Below are positions 36,607-44,721 of a stretch of DNA of 64,000 nt, piece by piece. The notes under the pieces were generated by a model. It saw only the letters and a list, made by a program, of their open reading frames with translations, did no database searches and had not been told where the DNA came from. Where the stretch lies: contig DIDI01000037.1 in assembly GCA_002418055.1 (NCBI GenBank), positions 75,331 through 139,330 on the forward strand, given 5' to 3'. The DNA is from Lactobacillus sp. UBA5804. GTDB lineage: Bacteria; Bacillota; Bacilli; Lactobacillales; Lactobacillaceae. Position numbers and translations under genes: made by a program. Every line of letters begins with the position of its first letter. The stretch's first letter is position 1.

Positions 36607-38112
36607 ATGACAACCATCACCTTGCACCAGCTCACCTTTAGCTATGAGGAGCAAAGTCAACCATTATTTAAGCAACTCAACCTCCAATTCGATACCAGTT
36701 GGAGGCTGGCACTGGTGGGGCGTAATGGTGCTGGTAAAACCACTTTTCTACAGCTCTTAAATGGGCAGCTGCCCTATCACGGTCAAATTAACTTCGCCAG
36801 CAGTTGTCGTTATTTTCCGCAAACAGTTACAGACCCACACCAAACCGTCAGCGAGTTAATCGCCCAACAGGAGAAGGTTGAACCCTGGCAGGTGCAACGT
36901 GAACTCGACCTGCTGCAGATTAAGAAAGCCGTCTTGACACAACCCTTTGATACCCTATCCGGCGGCGAACAAACGAAAGTTTTATTGGCCTGCGCTTTTG
37001 CGGATGAAACGGCATTTCCGCTACTAGACGAGCCCACGAACCATTTAGATTTGGCAAGCCGGCAATTACTCGCCACTTATTTACGCCAGAAGCGCCAAGG
37101 CTATTTCGTCACGAGCCATGATCGGCACTTTTTGAATCAAGTTAGCAACCATGTTTGTGCGATTGAACGCCAGCAAATCATCCAATATCAGGGTAATGTT
37201 GCGGTTTACGAACGCGAAAAACAAGCGCGCGACCAGTTTGAACTGGCTAAAAATGAAACCTTAAAACATGAAATTACCCGCTTAAAAATTAGTAGCCGCG
37301 AAAAACGTGACTGGTCATACAACCGTGAAAAGGATAAATTCGGTGATCAGCACAATAAAGGGACTGGTTCTCCCAACCGGGGCTTTATTGGTGCTCGCGC
37401 CGCCCGCGTCATGAAGAAAGCCAAGAATGTGCAAACCCGCATGGACAATCAAATTGCTGCCAAGTCACAATTACTCAAGAATATCGAAACCATTGATCCT
37501 TTAACGCTAAATTATCAACCCGATTATCATCGCACCCTCTTTACCCTGCAAGAAGTTACGCTAAGTTATGGCACCACGCCACTTTTTACCCCCGTCACGT
37601 TAACCGTGAAACGCGGCGACCGCATTGCGATTTTGGGTCCAAATGGGATGGGTAAATCATCGCTGCTCCTGGCGATGCAGCAACGTTTCCGTGGCAAAAT
37701 AACGGGACTGATTTCGTCACCTCAGCAGCTCGCAACGAGTATTATTCAGCAAAAAGAGCGATATCATGCCGGCACAATTCCAGATTTTATTGAACAGCAT
37801 CAGCTCAACCAAAATGATTTCCTCAATAATCTGCATAAACTCGGGGTCGAACGGAAGCAATTCGATGAGCCGATTGCAAACTTAAGCCTAGGACAGCAGA
37901 AAAAGATTCAGCTAGCGGCATCACTGGCAACACCGGCCGCCTGCTACTTATGGGATGATCCCCTGAACTATTTAGATGTCTTCAACCAAGAACAGCTAGA
38001 AACCATGCTCGCCGCGTCTAACGCCACAATGATTTTCGTCGAACATGACCAAGCCTTCATTGACCACGTGGCTACTAAGACTTATCAGTTGAAAACAAGC
38101 AGCCGGAATTAA
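36607..38112 (+). CDS. ABC-F family ribosome-protection ATPase, Lsa-like
   Basis: Soluble twin-ATPase protein without membrane spans, most like the Lsa/Vga-type antibiotic-resistance ABC-F proteins that enter the ribosomal E-site and dislodge lincosamides, pleuromutilins or streptogramin A. NBD1: GRNGAGKTT, LSGGEQTK, LLDEPTNHLD. The linker (about 225-300) has the Lsa-like DKFGDQHNKGTGSPNRGFIGARAARVMKKAK. NBD2: GPNGMGKSS, signature LSLGQQKK, and Walker B LWDDPLNYLD, where the usual catalytic Glu is Asp. AAGGAG 7-8 nt before ATG 36607 defines 501 residues. It sits behind an attenuator and is a single-gene unit. Whether it gives resistance is inference. Confidence 0.85.
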   Translation: MTTITLHQLTFSYEEQSQPLFKQLNLQFDTSWRLALVGRNGAGKTTFLQLLNGQLPYHGQINFASSCRYFPQTVTDPHQTVSELIAQQEKVEPWQVQRELDLLQIKKAVLTQPFDTLSGGEQTKVLLACAFADETAFPLLDEPTNHLDLASRQLLATYLRQKRQGYFVTSHDRHFLNQVSNHVCAIERQQIIQYQGNVAVYEREKQARDQFELAKNETLKHEITRLKISSREKRDWSYNREKDKFGDQHNKGTGSPNRGFIGARAARVMKKAKNVQTRMDNQIAAKSQLLKNIETIDPLTLNYQPDYHRTLFTLQEVTLSYGTTPLFTPVTLTVKRGDRIAILGPNGMGKSSLLLAMQQRFRGKITGLISSPQQLATSIIQQKERYHAGTIPDFIEQHQLNQNDFLNNLHKLGVERKQFDEPIANLSLGQQKKIQLAASLATPAACYLWDDPLNYLDVFNQEQLETMLAASNATMIFVEHDQAFIDHVATKTYQLKTSSRN

Positions 38113-38207
38113 AAATTAAGTGATTTCAAATATTAAAATAGTCGCTAGCCAAGTTGGCATTTTTATCCAACTTCTCAAAATTTATTGTCCTAGCAAACAA
38201 GGGCCAC

Positions 38208-38232
38208 AAGCATGCTAACAACCATGCTTTTT
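38208..38232 (+). terminator. Terminator downstream of the ABC-F gene
   Basis: AGCATG-ctaacaac-CATGCT followed by T's, about 95 nt past the stop. A second weaker hairpin with GTCG/CGAC core and AAAGAA/TTCTTT base lies at 38249..38285. Confidence 0.55.
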
Positions 38233-38307
38233 ACTTCCATAAATAAAAAAGAATCAGTGTCGCGGCCGACGGTAGTTCTTTTGTGATACCTTTAATATCG
38301 TTGCATA

Positions 38308-38362
38308 ATCGGTACGTTGATAACTATTTGTTAAGCAGCTTTGATACTTAGAACGTACCGAT
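38308..38362. repeat. Long-loop 11-bp inverted repeat in the gene-free stretch before tRNA-Ser
   Basis: ATCGGTACGTT (38308..38318) and AACGTACCGAT (38352..38362) are perfect inverted copies around 33 nt. The 355-base stretch 38113..38468 has no gene; besides this repeat it holds two terminator-like hairpins, another at 38378, and the tRNA promoter. Confidence 0.6.
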
Positions 38363-38377
38363 AAAAATAATCAAATA

Positions 38378-38417
38378 CAAAAAGAGGCTAAACCGAAATA
38401 TAAATTGGTCTCTTTTT
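38378..38417 (+). terminator. Terminator-like hairpin upstream of the tRNA promoter
   Basis: AAAAAGAGGCTAA pairs with TTGGTCTCTTTTT, including two G-U pairs, followed by T's. It suggests that a short transcript ends here. Confidence 0.5.
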
Positions 38418-38428
38418 ATTTTGCCAAG

Positions 38429-38456
38429 TTGTTTTATCACTTATTTAAGGTATAAT
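38429..38456 (+). promoter_or_regulatory. Promoter of tRNA-Ser
   Basis: -35 TTGTTT (38429..38434), 16-nt spacer, perfect -10 TATAAT (38451..38456), 12 nt before the tRNA 5' end. Confidence 0.65.
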
Positions 38457-38468
38457 AGAACACGTTAT

Positions 38469-38557
38469 GGAGAGTTGGCAGAGTGGTAATGCACCGGACT
38501 CGAAATCCGGCGAACCAAGTTTTGCTTGGCGCGCAGGTTCAAATCCTGTACTCTCCT
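38469..38557 (+). tRNA. tRNA-Ser (anticodon CGA)
   Basis: Acceptor stem GGAGAGT/ACTCTCC, D-arm with GGTAATGCACC, anticodon stem CCGGA/TCCGG around CT-CGA-AA (anticodon 38501..38503), a long variable arm (CCAAGTTTTGCTTGG) typical of serine class II tRNAs, and GGTTCAAATCC in the T-arm. It reads UCG codons. CCA is not encoded. The discriminator position is T rather than the usual G. Confidence 0.95.
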
Positions 38558-38727
38558 TATATAGTTTCAGAATGCTGATATATCAGTGATTTAAGCGATA
38601 CATGTGGTATTTTCTACCGAAAAGCTACCGAATAGAACAAAAATGCTACTCGAAATATCGCGTTGGCAAAACAATGCCTTGCTTGTTAGAATCGAAAATC
38701 TCCCCAGCAAAGGAGCGTGAATCAATT

Positions 38728-39228
38728 ATGGACAAGTTTCACAGAGCGTTTGGCGTATATGGCGTTGTGCATGAAGAAGCCAAAGGTCTAGTAGTCATCA
38801 AGAAAAATGGTGGTCCCTACACCAATCGTTTTGATCTTCCAGGTGGTAGTCTCGAAGATGGTGAAGCACTAAACATTGCCATCAAACGCGAGATAAAAGA
38901 AGAAACTGGCCTAGCCGTCTTATCTTACCATCAACTCGGCATCACGAGTTTTAAATATCCTTGGGATTATTTGAATTTTCACCTTAATCAGCACATTGCT
39001 GTCTTCTATGATATCCAAAAATTAGCAGGCGTACTCGAACAAGTTGCACCCCAATTTGAAGGTCAAGACTCACTGGGTGCAGTATTTGTACCACTGCGTC
39101 AGCTTAATCTGAATAATGCTTCACCGCCTGTACTTAAAGCCAAAGAATACTTGTTAAACGATCGACAATTCAGCGATGCAGATACAACTTTTGATAAATG
39201 GGACGTACTTGACAAGCCAGTATTTTAG
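38728..39228 (+). CDS. Nudix hydrolase
   Basis: The Nudix box GGSLEDGEALNIAIKREIKE followed by ETG lies near residues 34-56, so it hydrolyses a nucleotide-diphosphate-linked substrate. KNGGPYTNRFDLPGG precedes it, as in many lactobacillus Nudix proteins. A longer frame runs back to the tRNA, but its 42 extra residues look non-coding and AAAGGAG precedes ATG 38728 (12-nt spacing), leaving 166 residues. The substrate is unknown. Confidence 0.83.
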   Translation: MDKFHRAFGVYGVVHEEAKGLVVIKKNGGPYTNRFDLPGGSLEDGEALNIAIKREIKEETGLAVLSYHQLGITSFKYPWDYLNFHLNQHIAVFYDIQKLAGVLEQVAPQFEGQDSLGAVFVPLRQLNLNNASPPVLKAKEYLLNDRQFSDADTTFDKWDVLDKPVF

Positions 39229-39264
39229 GCTAACCATTCTGCTGACAATGATTAGCGTTATAAT

Positions 39265-39297
39265 TGACCAGACCTGCACATCAGATCTGGTCATTTT
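39265..39297 (+). terminator. Terminator of the Nudix gene
   Basis: TGACCAGA/TCTGGTCA arms with a 13-nt loop, followed by four T's. Confidence 0.65.
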
Positions 39298-39324
39298 GTA
39301 TTCATTAGAAAGACAGGCGAATTC

Positions 39325-40608
39325 TTGAATCGAAGCCATTCATTAATTACTACCATTATCAATGGTATCATCATCGGTAGTTATGCCGGATTAGTCATCA
39401 GCCTCTTCCGCTTCCTCATTCAAAATAGTATTTTAGGCTGGAAAAGCCTCTATCACAGCACCCACCTGCATCCCTTCATCCTGCTATTCATCATGGTCAT
39501 TCTCATCATGATTACCCTGTTAGTCAGTATGTTAGTCAAACAAGAACCTCATATTATGGGATCCGGTATTCCAGAAGTTAAGCTCCAATTGTCTCAAAGA
39601 CTACAGTTAAACCCAGTAGCTATTTTATGGCGTAAATTCATGACTGGTGTCTTAATGATTGGAACCGGTAGCTTTCTAGGCCGTGAAGGGCCTTCAGTTC
39701 AGTTAGGTGCCGCAGTTGGCCAAATTTATGCTGAACGACGCCAGCTCGATCAGCCAGCTTGGCAGCAAATGGTGGTTGCCGGTGCGGCGGCTGGTTTAGC
39801 CGCGGCTTTTAATGCGCCCCTAGCAGCAACGATGTTTGTGTTGGAAGAACTGACCCACCGCTTCTCTAGAAGCTATTTATTGGTTGCCTTGAGTAGTGCC
39901 ATTACAGCAGATATCGTGACCACTTATTTCTTCGGACTAAAGCCCGTTCTACAAATTCATTATACGAAAAGCTTACCATTGAAATACTATGGCTTGCTAG
40001 TATTGCTGGGACTAATCGCGGGACTTCTAGGTTATGGTTACCAATTTCTCACCCTACATGTAGGGAGTTGGTTTGGCTTTTTCACACGGCACCACTTGAA
40101 ACGACCATACCACACCCTCATCATGCTCGTGTTTACTGTTGGAATTGGGCTAACTGCACCTTATCTGTTGGGTGGTAGTAGTGACCTCATTCAACAACTT
40201 TCCAAAATGTCATGGGGCTTTAACCTATTGTTACTCATTTTTATGATTCGCTTATGTGGATCGACCATTTCTTTCGGATCAGGTGCCCCTGGTGGTATCT
40301 TCCTGCCTATTCTGACTTTAGGAGCAGTACTTGGTGCAATTGTTGCCAATAGCTTTATCCAGTTAGGCTGGTTACCAGCGGCTTTTTTGCCAAATTTCAT
40401 CATTTTTACCATGGCAGGCTATTTCGCTGGCATCAGTCAGGCGCCGTTAACCGCAATTATGTTAATTACCGAGATGGTTGGCTCACTCGTACATCTCCTA
40501 CCGCTCGCACTCGTTTCACTAACAGCATACCTGATTGTCAATCTTTGCCATGGTGCCCCAATCTATGACGCCTTAGCCGACCAATTGCAGCACAAAACGC
40601 GAAGCTAA
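39325..40608 (+). CDS. ClC-family H+/Cl- antiporter
   Basis: Membrane protein with about ten to twelve spans. All ClC filter motifs are seen: MGSGIPEVK near 78, GREGPSVQLG near 115 with the gating glutamate, and GSGAPGGIFLP near 315. The internal proton glutamate position is filled in TMFVLEELTHRF, so it is a coupled exchanger rather than a channel; the filter does not look like the fluoride-specific CLC-F group. It may help acid or chloride homeostasis. Length 427. The start is TTG with only a weak SD (AGACAGGCG). Confidence 0.92.
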   Translation: MNRSHSLITTIINGIIIGSYAGLVISLFRFLIQNSILGWKSLYHSTHLHPFILLFIMVILIMITLLVSMLVKQEPHIMGSGIPEVKLQLSQRLQLNPVAILWRKFMTGVLMIGTGSFLGREGPSVQLGAAVGQIYAERRQLDQPAWQQMVVAGAAAGLAAAFNAPLAATMFVLEELTHRFSRSYLLVALSSAITADIVTTYFFGLKPVLQIHYTKSLPLKYYGLLVLLGLIAGLLGYGYQFLTLHVGSWFGFFTRHHLKRPYHTLIMLVFTVGIGLTAPYLLGGSSDLIQQLSKMSWGFNLLLLIFMIRLCGSTISFGSGAPGGIFLPILTLGAVLGAIVANSFIQLGWLPAAFLPNFIIFTMAGYFAGISQAPLTAIMLITEMVGSLVHLLPLALVSLTAYLIVNLCHGAPIYDALADQLQHKTRS

Positions 40609-40624
40609 AAACATCAACATCAAC

Positions 40625-40657
40625 AAAAAAACTATCTCATTTGAGGTAGTTTTTTTT
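40625..40657 (+). terminator. Terminator of the ClC gene
   Basis: AAACTA-CTC-attt-GAG-TAGTTT with eight T's. Confidence 0.85.
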
Positions 40658-40688
40658 ATACAAGCAATTTAGTGCAGGCCACACATCG

Positions 40689-41102
40689 CTAAAATTCCTG
40701 ATAGAAGCTGACCAAATTGAGCCGAGCCGTATCGGTAAAGCCACACTTTTTATAAAAATTCCGAGTGGCTACGGTATCATCCGTGAGCAACACCTTTTGC
40801 CGAACATTCTGATGTCTGATCAGCACTTGCGCCATTAACTGCCTGCCAATTCCCTTACCCTGGTAAGGAGGGGCAACCAAGATATCTTGTACATATAAAA
40901 TGGTCTGATTGTCACCGACCGTTCTAACCAACCCCACCAACCGATTGTTGTCTCAAGCACTAATAACATCTAGTGAATGATGGATGGCTTGTTGTAAGCT
41001 GTCTGGAGATGCTGTATAAGCATACCAACCGACAGCTTGATACAGATTGATTAAATCCGCTGATCGAATATCTGCTTGTATTTTAAACTTAATTAGCATC
41101 AT
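40689..41102 (-). pseudogene. GNAT acetyltransferase gene interrupted by an in-frame TGA
   Basis: The frame opens at ATG-ATG behind GAGAGG and reads MLIKFKIQADIRSADLINLY to HHSLDVISA, then TGA (40955..40953), then continues without shift as DNNRLVGLVRTVGDNQTILYVQDI, ILVAPPYQGKGIGRQLM (acetyl-CoA-binding Q-x-x-G-x-G/A) and ends normally. Family relatives have Trp at this place (SAW-D), so TGG-to-TGA is the simplest explanation. Intact, it would be about 137 residues. A TTG restart at 40940 could at most give an 83-residue C-terminal piece. Confidence 0.85.
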
Positions 41103-41205
41103 TATTCCTCTCTAATTTCCGAACAAATTAGAGTTTAAAACGTAATTTTTCCACACCTAGCCTCATTAATACTAAATAGTGCATAGTAGCACTGCCACTC
41201 TTAAT

Positions 41206-41514
41206 CTAATCATCGAGCGCATTGAGCGCTAATAGGAATGGGAGCCGCTGCAGAAATTTGGCTGTTACGCGATACTCTGACAGTAATGGTGGCTTAGTTC
41301 CTGTTAGTTTTTTAGATACATAGCCAGCCGCAATCAAGGCGTCTAATGACCGTACTAGCATAATACTAGTAATCCCGGGTAATTGCTTTTTTAACTGGTT
41401 AAAACCAATCTTATCATGCTTTGCAATCACCCAAGCAGTATTAAGTCGCCACTTACCTGATAGCGTATCTAACATCTTTGAAATGCTACATGACCATTCA
41501 TTGGTTGTTTGCAT
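41206..41514 (-). CDS. HxlR-family transcriptional regulator
   Basis: Winged helix-turn-helix protein of 102 residues. CSISKMLDTLSGKWRLNTAWVIAKHDKIGFNQLKKQLPGITSIMLVRSLDALIAAGYV is the standard HxlR core, with the conserved N-terminal Cys near position 9 that senses redox or electrophiles in some members. Divergent from a nitroreductase gene 95 bp away, a common regulator/target pairing; here the target is broken. Confidence 0.9.
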   Translation of the reverse strand: MQTTNEWSCSISKMLDTLSGKWRLNTAWVIAKHDKIGFNQLKKQLPGITSIMLVRSLDALIAAGYVSKKLTGTKPPLLSEYRVTAKFLQRLPFLLALNALDD

Positions 41515-41609
41515 GGCAATCTCCCTCCCCAGTTACAAAATTGTGCCTACTAGTTAAGCATCAGCGCTTTTAATATACTGATTTTACTTGATAGAAAAGA
41601 GGAACACAA

Positions 41610-41954
41610 TTGGATTTTTTAAAACAACTCGACATGCGAACATCAATGCGCCATTTTGTGATTGAACGTCAGATTAGCGATCACACACTTTTGGAAATTT
41701 TAACTCACGCGGCTAACGCACCCTCTAACAACAATGCCCAACCTTGGAAAGTCGTTGCGATTAAATCCCGACCAATCATCGCACAACTTAAACGCCTCGC
41801 GTTTAACCAAGATCAAGTGGCACAGGCAGCGGCTGTCTTGTTAATTTTAGGTGATCGCAAGCATTATCAGACAGATCCACTCATCCACATGCCCGTGAAA
41901 GCGCTGAAACCTTTACCACCATTATTCATTGATAATCACACAAAAAGCACTTGA
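41610..41954 (+). pseudogene. Nitroreductase family gene, 3'-truncated
   Basis: Begins as a normal nitroreductase (TSMRHFVIERQISDHTLLEIL, NAPSNNNAQPWKVVAI, QAAAVLLILGD) but stops at 114 residues where the family has about 180-220. Its last codons and stop lie inside the hairpin of the downstream terminator, so the 3' half was removed by deletion up to that terminator. FMN sites of the second half are missing. Probably inactive. Confidence 0.75.
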
Positions 41955-41977
41955 CGATACGAAACATCGAGTGCTCT
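41944..41977 (+). terminator. Terminator overlapping the end of the truncated nitroreductase
   Basis: AGCACT-TGACGAT / ATCGAGTGCT arms, stop codon TGA included in the 5' arm, modest T content after it. Confidence 0.6.
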
Positions 41978-41998
41978 TATATATAATGAAATGCGTCG

Positions 41999-42421
41999 CT
42001 ATCGCTCTTCAGCTTTCTGCTGGCGCCTTTTTAGCGCGTCATTAATCATCCTAACTTGTACTTTGTTAGTGACAAGTAGCATCCCCCAAACAATTAAATA
42101 AATCATGAGATAGCTGCCAATAAATTCCAACCAGTAAGTTGGGCTGTGCCAAATCACCCAGGCATTAAAGACCATCGCCCCCAGCACAAGCGAGAACGTG
42201 AGTATCATATGGATGAGGACTAAAGCCCAGAATGGCGCCCATTCAGCCCGAAATAAGAATGACAATAACCCAATCAGTCCACTCATCACCATAATTGTTG
42301 CAACGTTCATTGCGGTTGGGGCTCCTGATGGCAACAAGAATAGTAGGAAAAATAGATAAATCGTTGAGCCGTGTTGCAACCCATTTAAAAAATATTGAAA
42401 AATTCGTCTTATTTGTCCCAT
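41999..42421 (-). CDS. DUF3021 membrane protein (probable LytTR partner)
   Basis: 140 residues with four membrane spans (about 18-32, 40-58, 66-88, 98-118) and a basic cytoplasmic tail KRRQQKAEER. DUF3021 proteins are nearly always encoded next to a stand-alone LytTR regulator and are believed to restrain it at the membrane, by analogy with the HdrM/BrsM partners of streptococcal LytTR systems. SD GAGGTG precedes the ATG, 7 nt after the LytTR gene. Confidence 0.85.
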   Translation of the reverse strand: MGQIRRIFQYFLNGLQHGSTIYLFFLLFLLPSGAPTAMNVATIMVMSGLIGLLSFLFRAEWAPFWALVLIHMILTFSLVLGAMVFNAWVIWHSPTYWLEFIGSYLMIYLIVWGMLLVTNKVQVRMINDALKRRQQKAEER

Positions 42422-42428
42422 TTTTCGT

Positions 42429-42890
42429 TCACCTCGATAATCCTAACCTTTGTTCAAGCGCACCTAAATACTTTCGACTCACACTAGTCTTAACTCCATT
42501 GGTTAAAATTGCAGTCATATTGCCAGAGAAACTATTTTCTAATGATTTCAACTGATTCAAATTAATCGCCGCATGTTTGGAAATTTGAATAAAATCAGGT
42601 TGCTTAAGCTTCCTCAGTAACGCATTCAAACGTCCCTTCGTGGTAAGCTCACGGCGCAATGTCGTAATGAGCAAGTCGGTATTTGAGACATCAATCAAAA
42701 TAATCTCTTTAACTTTAATGAGTTGCACCTGGCCATCACTGCGGACTGGTAAGATGTCCGATGGTAAGGCTTGATAACGTGCTAAATAGTCGATGAGCTG
42801 CCTGACTGCTGGTGTCTCGCTCTGAGCGGCCAGCGTAATCTCAATTTGATCTGGTGGCAGATTGGGGTCTGCTTTAAAATGGATGTTCAA
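42429..42890 (-). CDS. LytTR-domain DNA-binding regulator
   Basis: 153 residues without a receiver domain. The C-terminal 100 residues are a LytTR domain: VKEIILIDVSNTDLLITTLRRELTTKGRLNALLRKL, FIQISKHAAINLNQLKSLENS and ILTNGVKTSVSRKYLGALEQRL. Such proteins bind paired direct repeats of the AgrA/ComE type. TTG start with AAGGGGG 9 nt upstream. Third gene of the ABC-ATPase/permease/LytTR/DUF3021 run and likely its autoregulator. Confidence 0.9.
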   Translation of the reverse strand: MNIHFKADPNLPPDQIEITLAAQSETPAVRQLIDYLARYQALPSDILPVRSDGQVQLIKVKEIILIDVSNTDLLITTLRRELTTKGRLNALLRKLKQPDFIQISKHAAINLNQLKSLENSFSGNMTAILTNGVKTSVSRKYLGALEQRLGLSR

Positions 42891-42914
42891 TCACCTGCGC
42901 CCCCTTCGTCAGCA

Positions 42915-43787
42915 TCATTCATTTTTGTAGGCAAACTGATGCTGCCTTTGCTGGATTAATTCTCCCATAAAAAGCAGTAAGACGCCAGCCAGCATTATCA
43001 GGATGATGATTTGTAGCGTCGTAGTCGTACTCAGCAACTGCCCCCAATCTAGGCGTACACCCATCAAACGTTCAAAGTGCTGCCGTGCTGCCTCAACGGG
43101 AAAGGCTTGGGCCAGTTGCTGATCCATCATCACCTGCCGATAAAGTGAGGCAAGATAAGCACCGGGCGTCAGTTTAATCAGTGTTTGCGCAAAAGTTGGT
43201 AAAGCACCAATGGGGATGTAAGTTCCCACCAAAAAACCGGTAGCGGTACCCACAATGGTGCCAATAGTCCCTAAAGTATCAATTCGATGGACAAATTCGA
43301 CAATTAGCATGTTACCCGTGACAGATAAAAGCGCGCCTAAGGCGGCAATACCCAAGATGACAATCAGCTTTGAAGAATCTAAATGGAGCTGATCACTCAT
43401 CCCAAAGTAGCTCACCATGATGGCAAACATAATCACTTGCATCAGGAAGCCAATCAGACTCGCACTAAGCAGATAACTGACTTTAATTTCAAACCGAGAT
43501 AAATCGGTGAGCATAAAGTCCTTAATGACTTGCTGCTCACGGTCCTTGGCTAATTGCCCTAAGGCAGTCAATGTGGTTGTAATTCCTGTCACTGATAAGG
43601 TACCACCAATCAACCAAAGGTCCAGTAACTGGCGTGAATGTGGCACTGCAGCCCAACTATCCAGCATACTTTTTTTCAAGAAAATCACATATAAAACCAG
43701 ACTGATCATCGCACCAAGAAGTGAAAAAAAGACCCCTGCTTTATTTTTAAAATAGAGTAACAAATTTCGACGACATAAAGCCAGCAT
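42915..43787 (-). CDS. ABC transporter permease (ABC-2 type)
   Basis: 290 residues, six hydrophobic spans beginning with the N-terminal NLLLYFKNKAGVFFSLLGAMISLVLYVIFL pattern of ABC-2 exporters, then five clustered spans from about 95 to 285. It starts one base after the ATPase stop, so the two form one exporter. Cargo unknown; exporters of this type near LytTR genes often concern peptides, antibiotics or lipids. Confidence 0.88.
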   Translation of the reverse strand: MLALCRRNLLLYFKNKAGVFFSLLGAMISLVLYVIFLKKSMLDSWAAVPHSRQLLDLWLIGGTLSVTGITTTLTALGQLAKDREQQVIKDFMLTDLSRFEIKVSYLLSASLIGFLMQVIMFAIMVSYFGMSDQLHLDSSKLIVILGIAALGALLSVTGNMLIVEFVHRIDTLGTIGTIVGTATGFLVGTYIPIGALPTFAQTLIKLTPGAYLASLYRQVMMDQQLAQAFPVEAARQHFERLMGVRLDWGQLLSTTTTLQIIILIMLAGVLLLFMGELIQQRQHQFAYKNE

Positions 43788-43788
43788 C

Positions 43789-44655
43789 TTAACGCAGCTC
43801 CCTTCCGGTTAAATTCAAAAAAGCATCATTCATACTGCCTGGACTATATTCAAATGTGGTCAACCATGGGCTGCATTGCGTTAAGAGCTTAATCGCGCTT
43901 GCCGCCTCAGCCGGCCAACAAATAATTCCCGTTGGCGTTTCTTGATAATTCAGCTCAGCCGGTAAATGTGCGAGCAATTTCTGCGGGTGATCCGTCATCA
44001 GAGCAAGTCGATTCTTGGAATAACGCTGCTTGATTACAGTCGCCGTATCATTCGCGATGACCTGCCCATGGTCAATAATATAAACATTATCGGCATGATC
44101 CGCCTCTTCCAAATAATGCGTGGTCAGGATAATCGTTAATTGTTGTGTTTTTAACAGTGACTTAAGTAGCTTCCAAATAGCCTTGCGCGTTTGAATATCT
44201 AAGCCTGTCGTAGGTTCATCTAAGAATAAGATATCGGGTTGATTGAGTAGCGCCCGTGCAATATCCACGCGGCGCCGTTGCCCACCCGACAACTTGCCGT
44301 ATAACTGGCTAACAAAACTGGTTAAGCCAGTCGCTGCCACCACTTGATCGACGCGCTCTTTTGATAACTGTTTATAGAGTCCAGAGCGCGTGACTAGATT
44401 CTGTTTCACCGTTAAGCGCGCATCTAAGATACTCTCTTGAAAAACCATACTCAGCTTAGCACCGGGTGTGCGCACAATTTGACCTGAACTAGGGGTAATG
44501 AGCCCGGTTAACATTGACATCGTTGTGGTCTTCCCCGCACCATTCGGACCCAGTAGCGCCGTGAGACTCCCCTTTGCAATCTCTAAATTTACATGGTTGA
44601 CGGCCACCTGATGGCGGTAAATTTTAGTCAATTCTTGTGTTTCAATTATCATCAT
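43789..44655 (-). CDS. ABC transporter ATP-binding protein
   Basis: 288 residues. Walker A GPNGAGKTTT near 38, Q-loop MVFQES, signature LSGGQRRRVDIARAL near 128, Walker B ILFLDEPTTGLD near 150, H-loop ILTTHY. The C-terminal 70 residues are typical of the DrrA/CcmA-like exporter group. First gene of the LytTR operon. Its promoter region is duplicated 1.6 kb away. Confidence 0.93.
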   Translation of the reverse strand: MMIIETQELTKIYRHQVAVNHVNLEIAKGSLTALLGPNGAGKTTTMSMLTGLITPSSGQIVRTPGAKLSMVFQESILDARLTVKQNLVTRSGLYKQLSKERVDQVVAATGLTSFVSQLYGKLSGGQRRRVDIARALLNQPDILFLDEPTTGLDIQTRKAIWKLLKSLLKTQQLTIILTTHYLEEADHADNVYIIDHGQVIANDTATVIKQRYSKNRLALMTDHPQKLLAHLPAELNYQETPTGIICWPAEAASAIKLLTQCSPWLTTFEYSPGSMNDAFLNLTGRELR

Positions 44656-44721
44656 GTCATCTCCTTATAGCCAATAGTTTAGCAATAATCTGACCGTTTG
44701 TATGACATTCAGTGCCTAGTG
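44648..44721 (-). promoter_or_regulatory. Promoter region of the ABC/LytTR operon, copy 1 of a 74-bp repeat
   Basis: Contains the operon's SD (AAGGAG) and, on the plus strand, ACCGTTTGT (44693..44701) plus ATAGTTTAG (44674..44682). The first fits the AgrA/ComE-type LytTR half-site pattern fully, the second with one mismatch. Same orientation as copy 2 at 46266..46339; 67 of 74 positions agree. Confidence 0.6.

Noticed and set aside
38558..38727. Integrated element at the tRNA-Ser 3' end
   Set aside because: No integrase, no repeat of the tRNA end and no mobile genes nearby.
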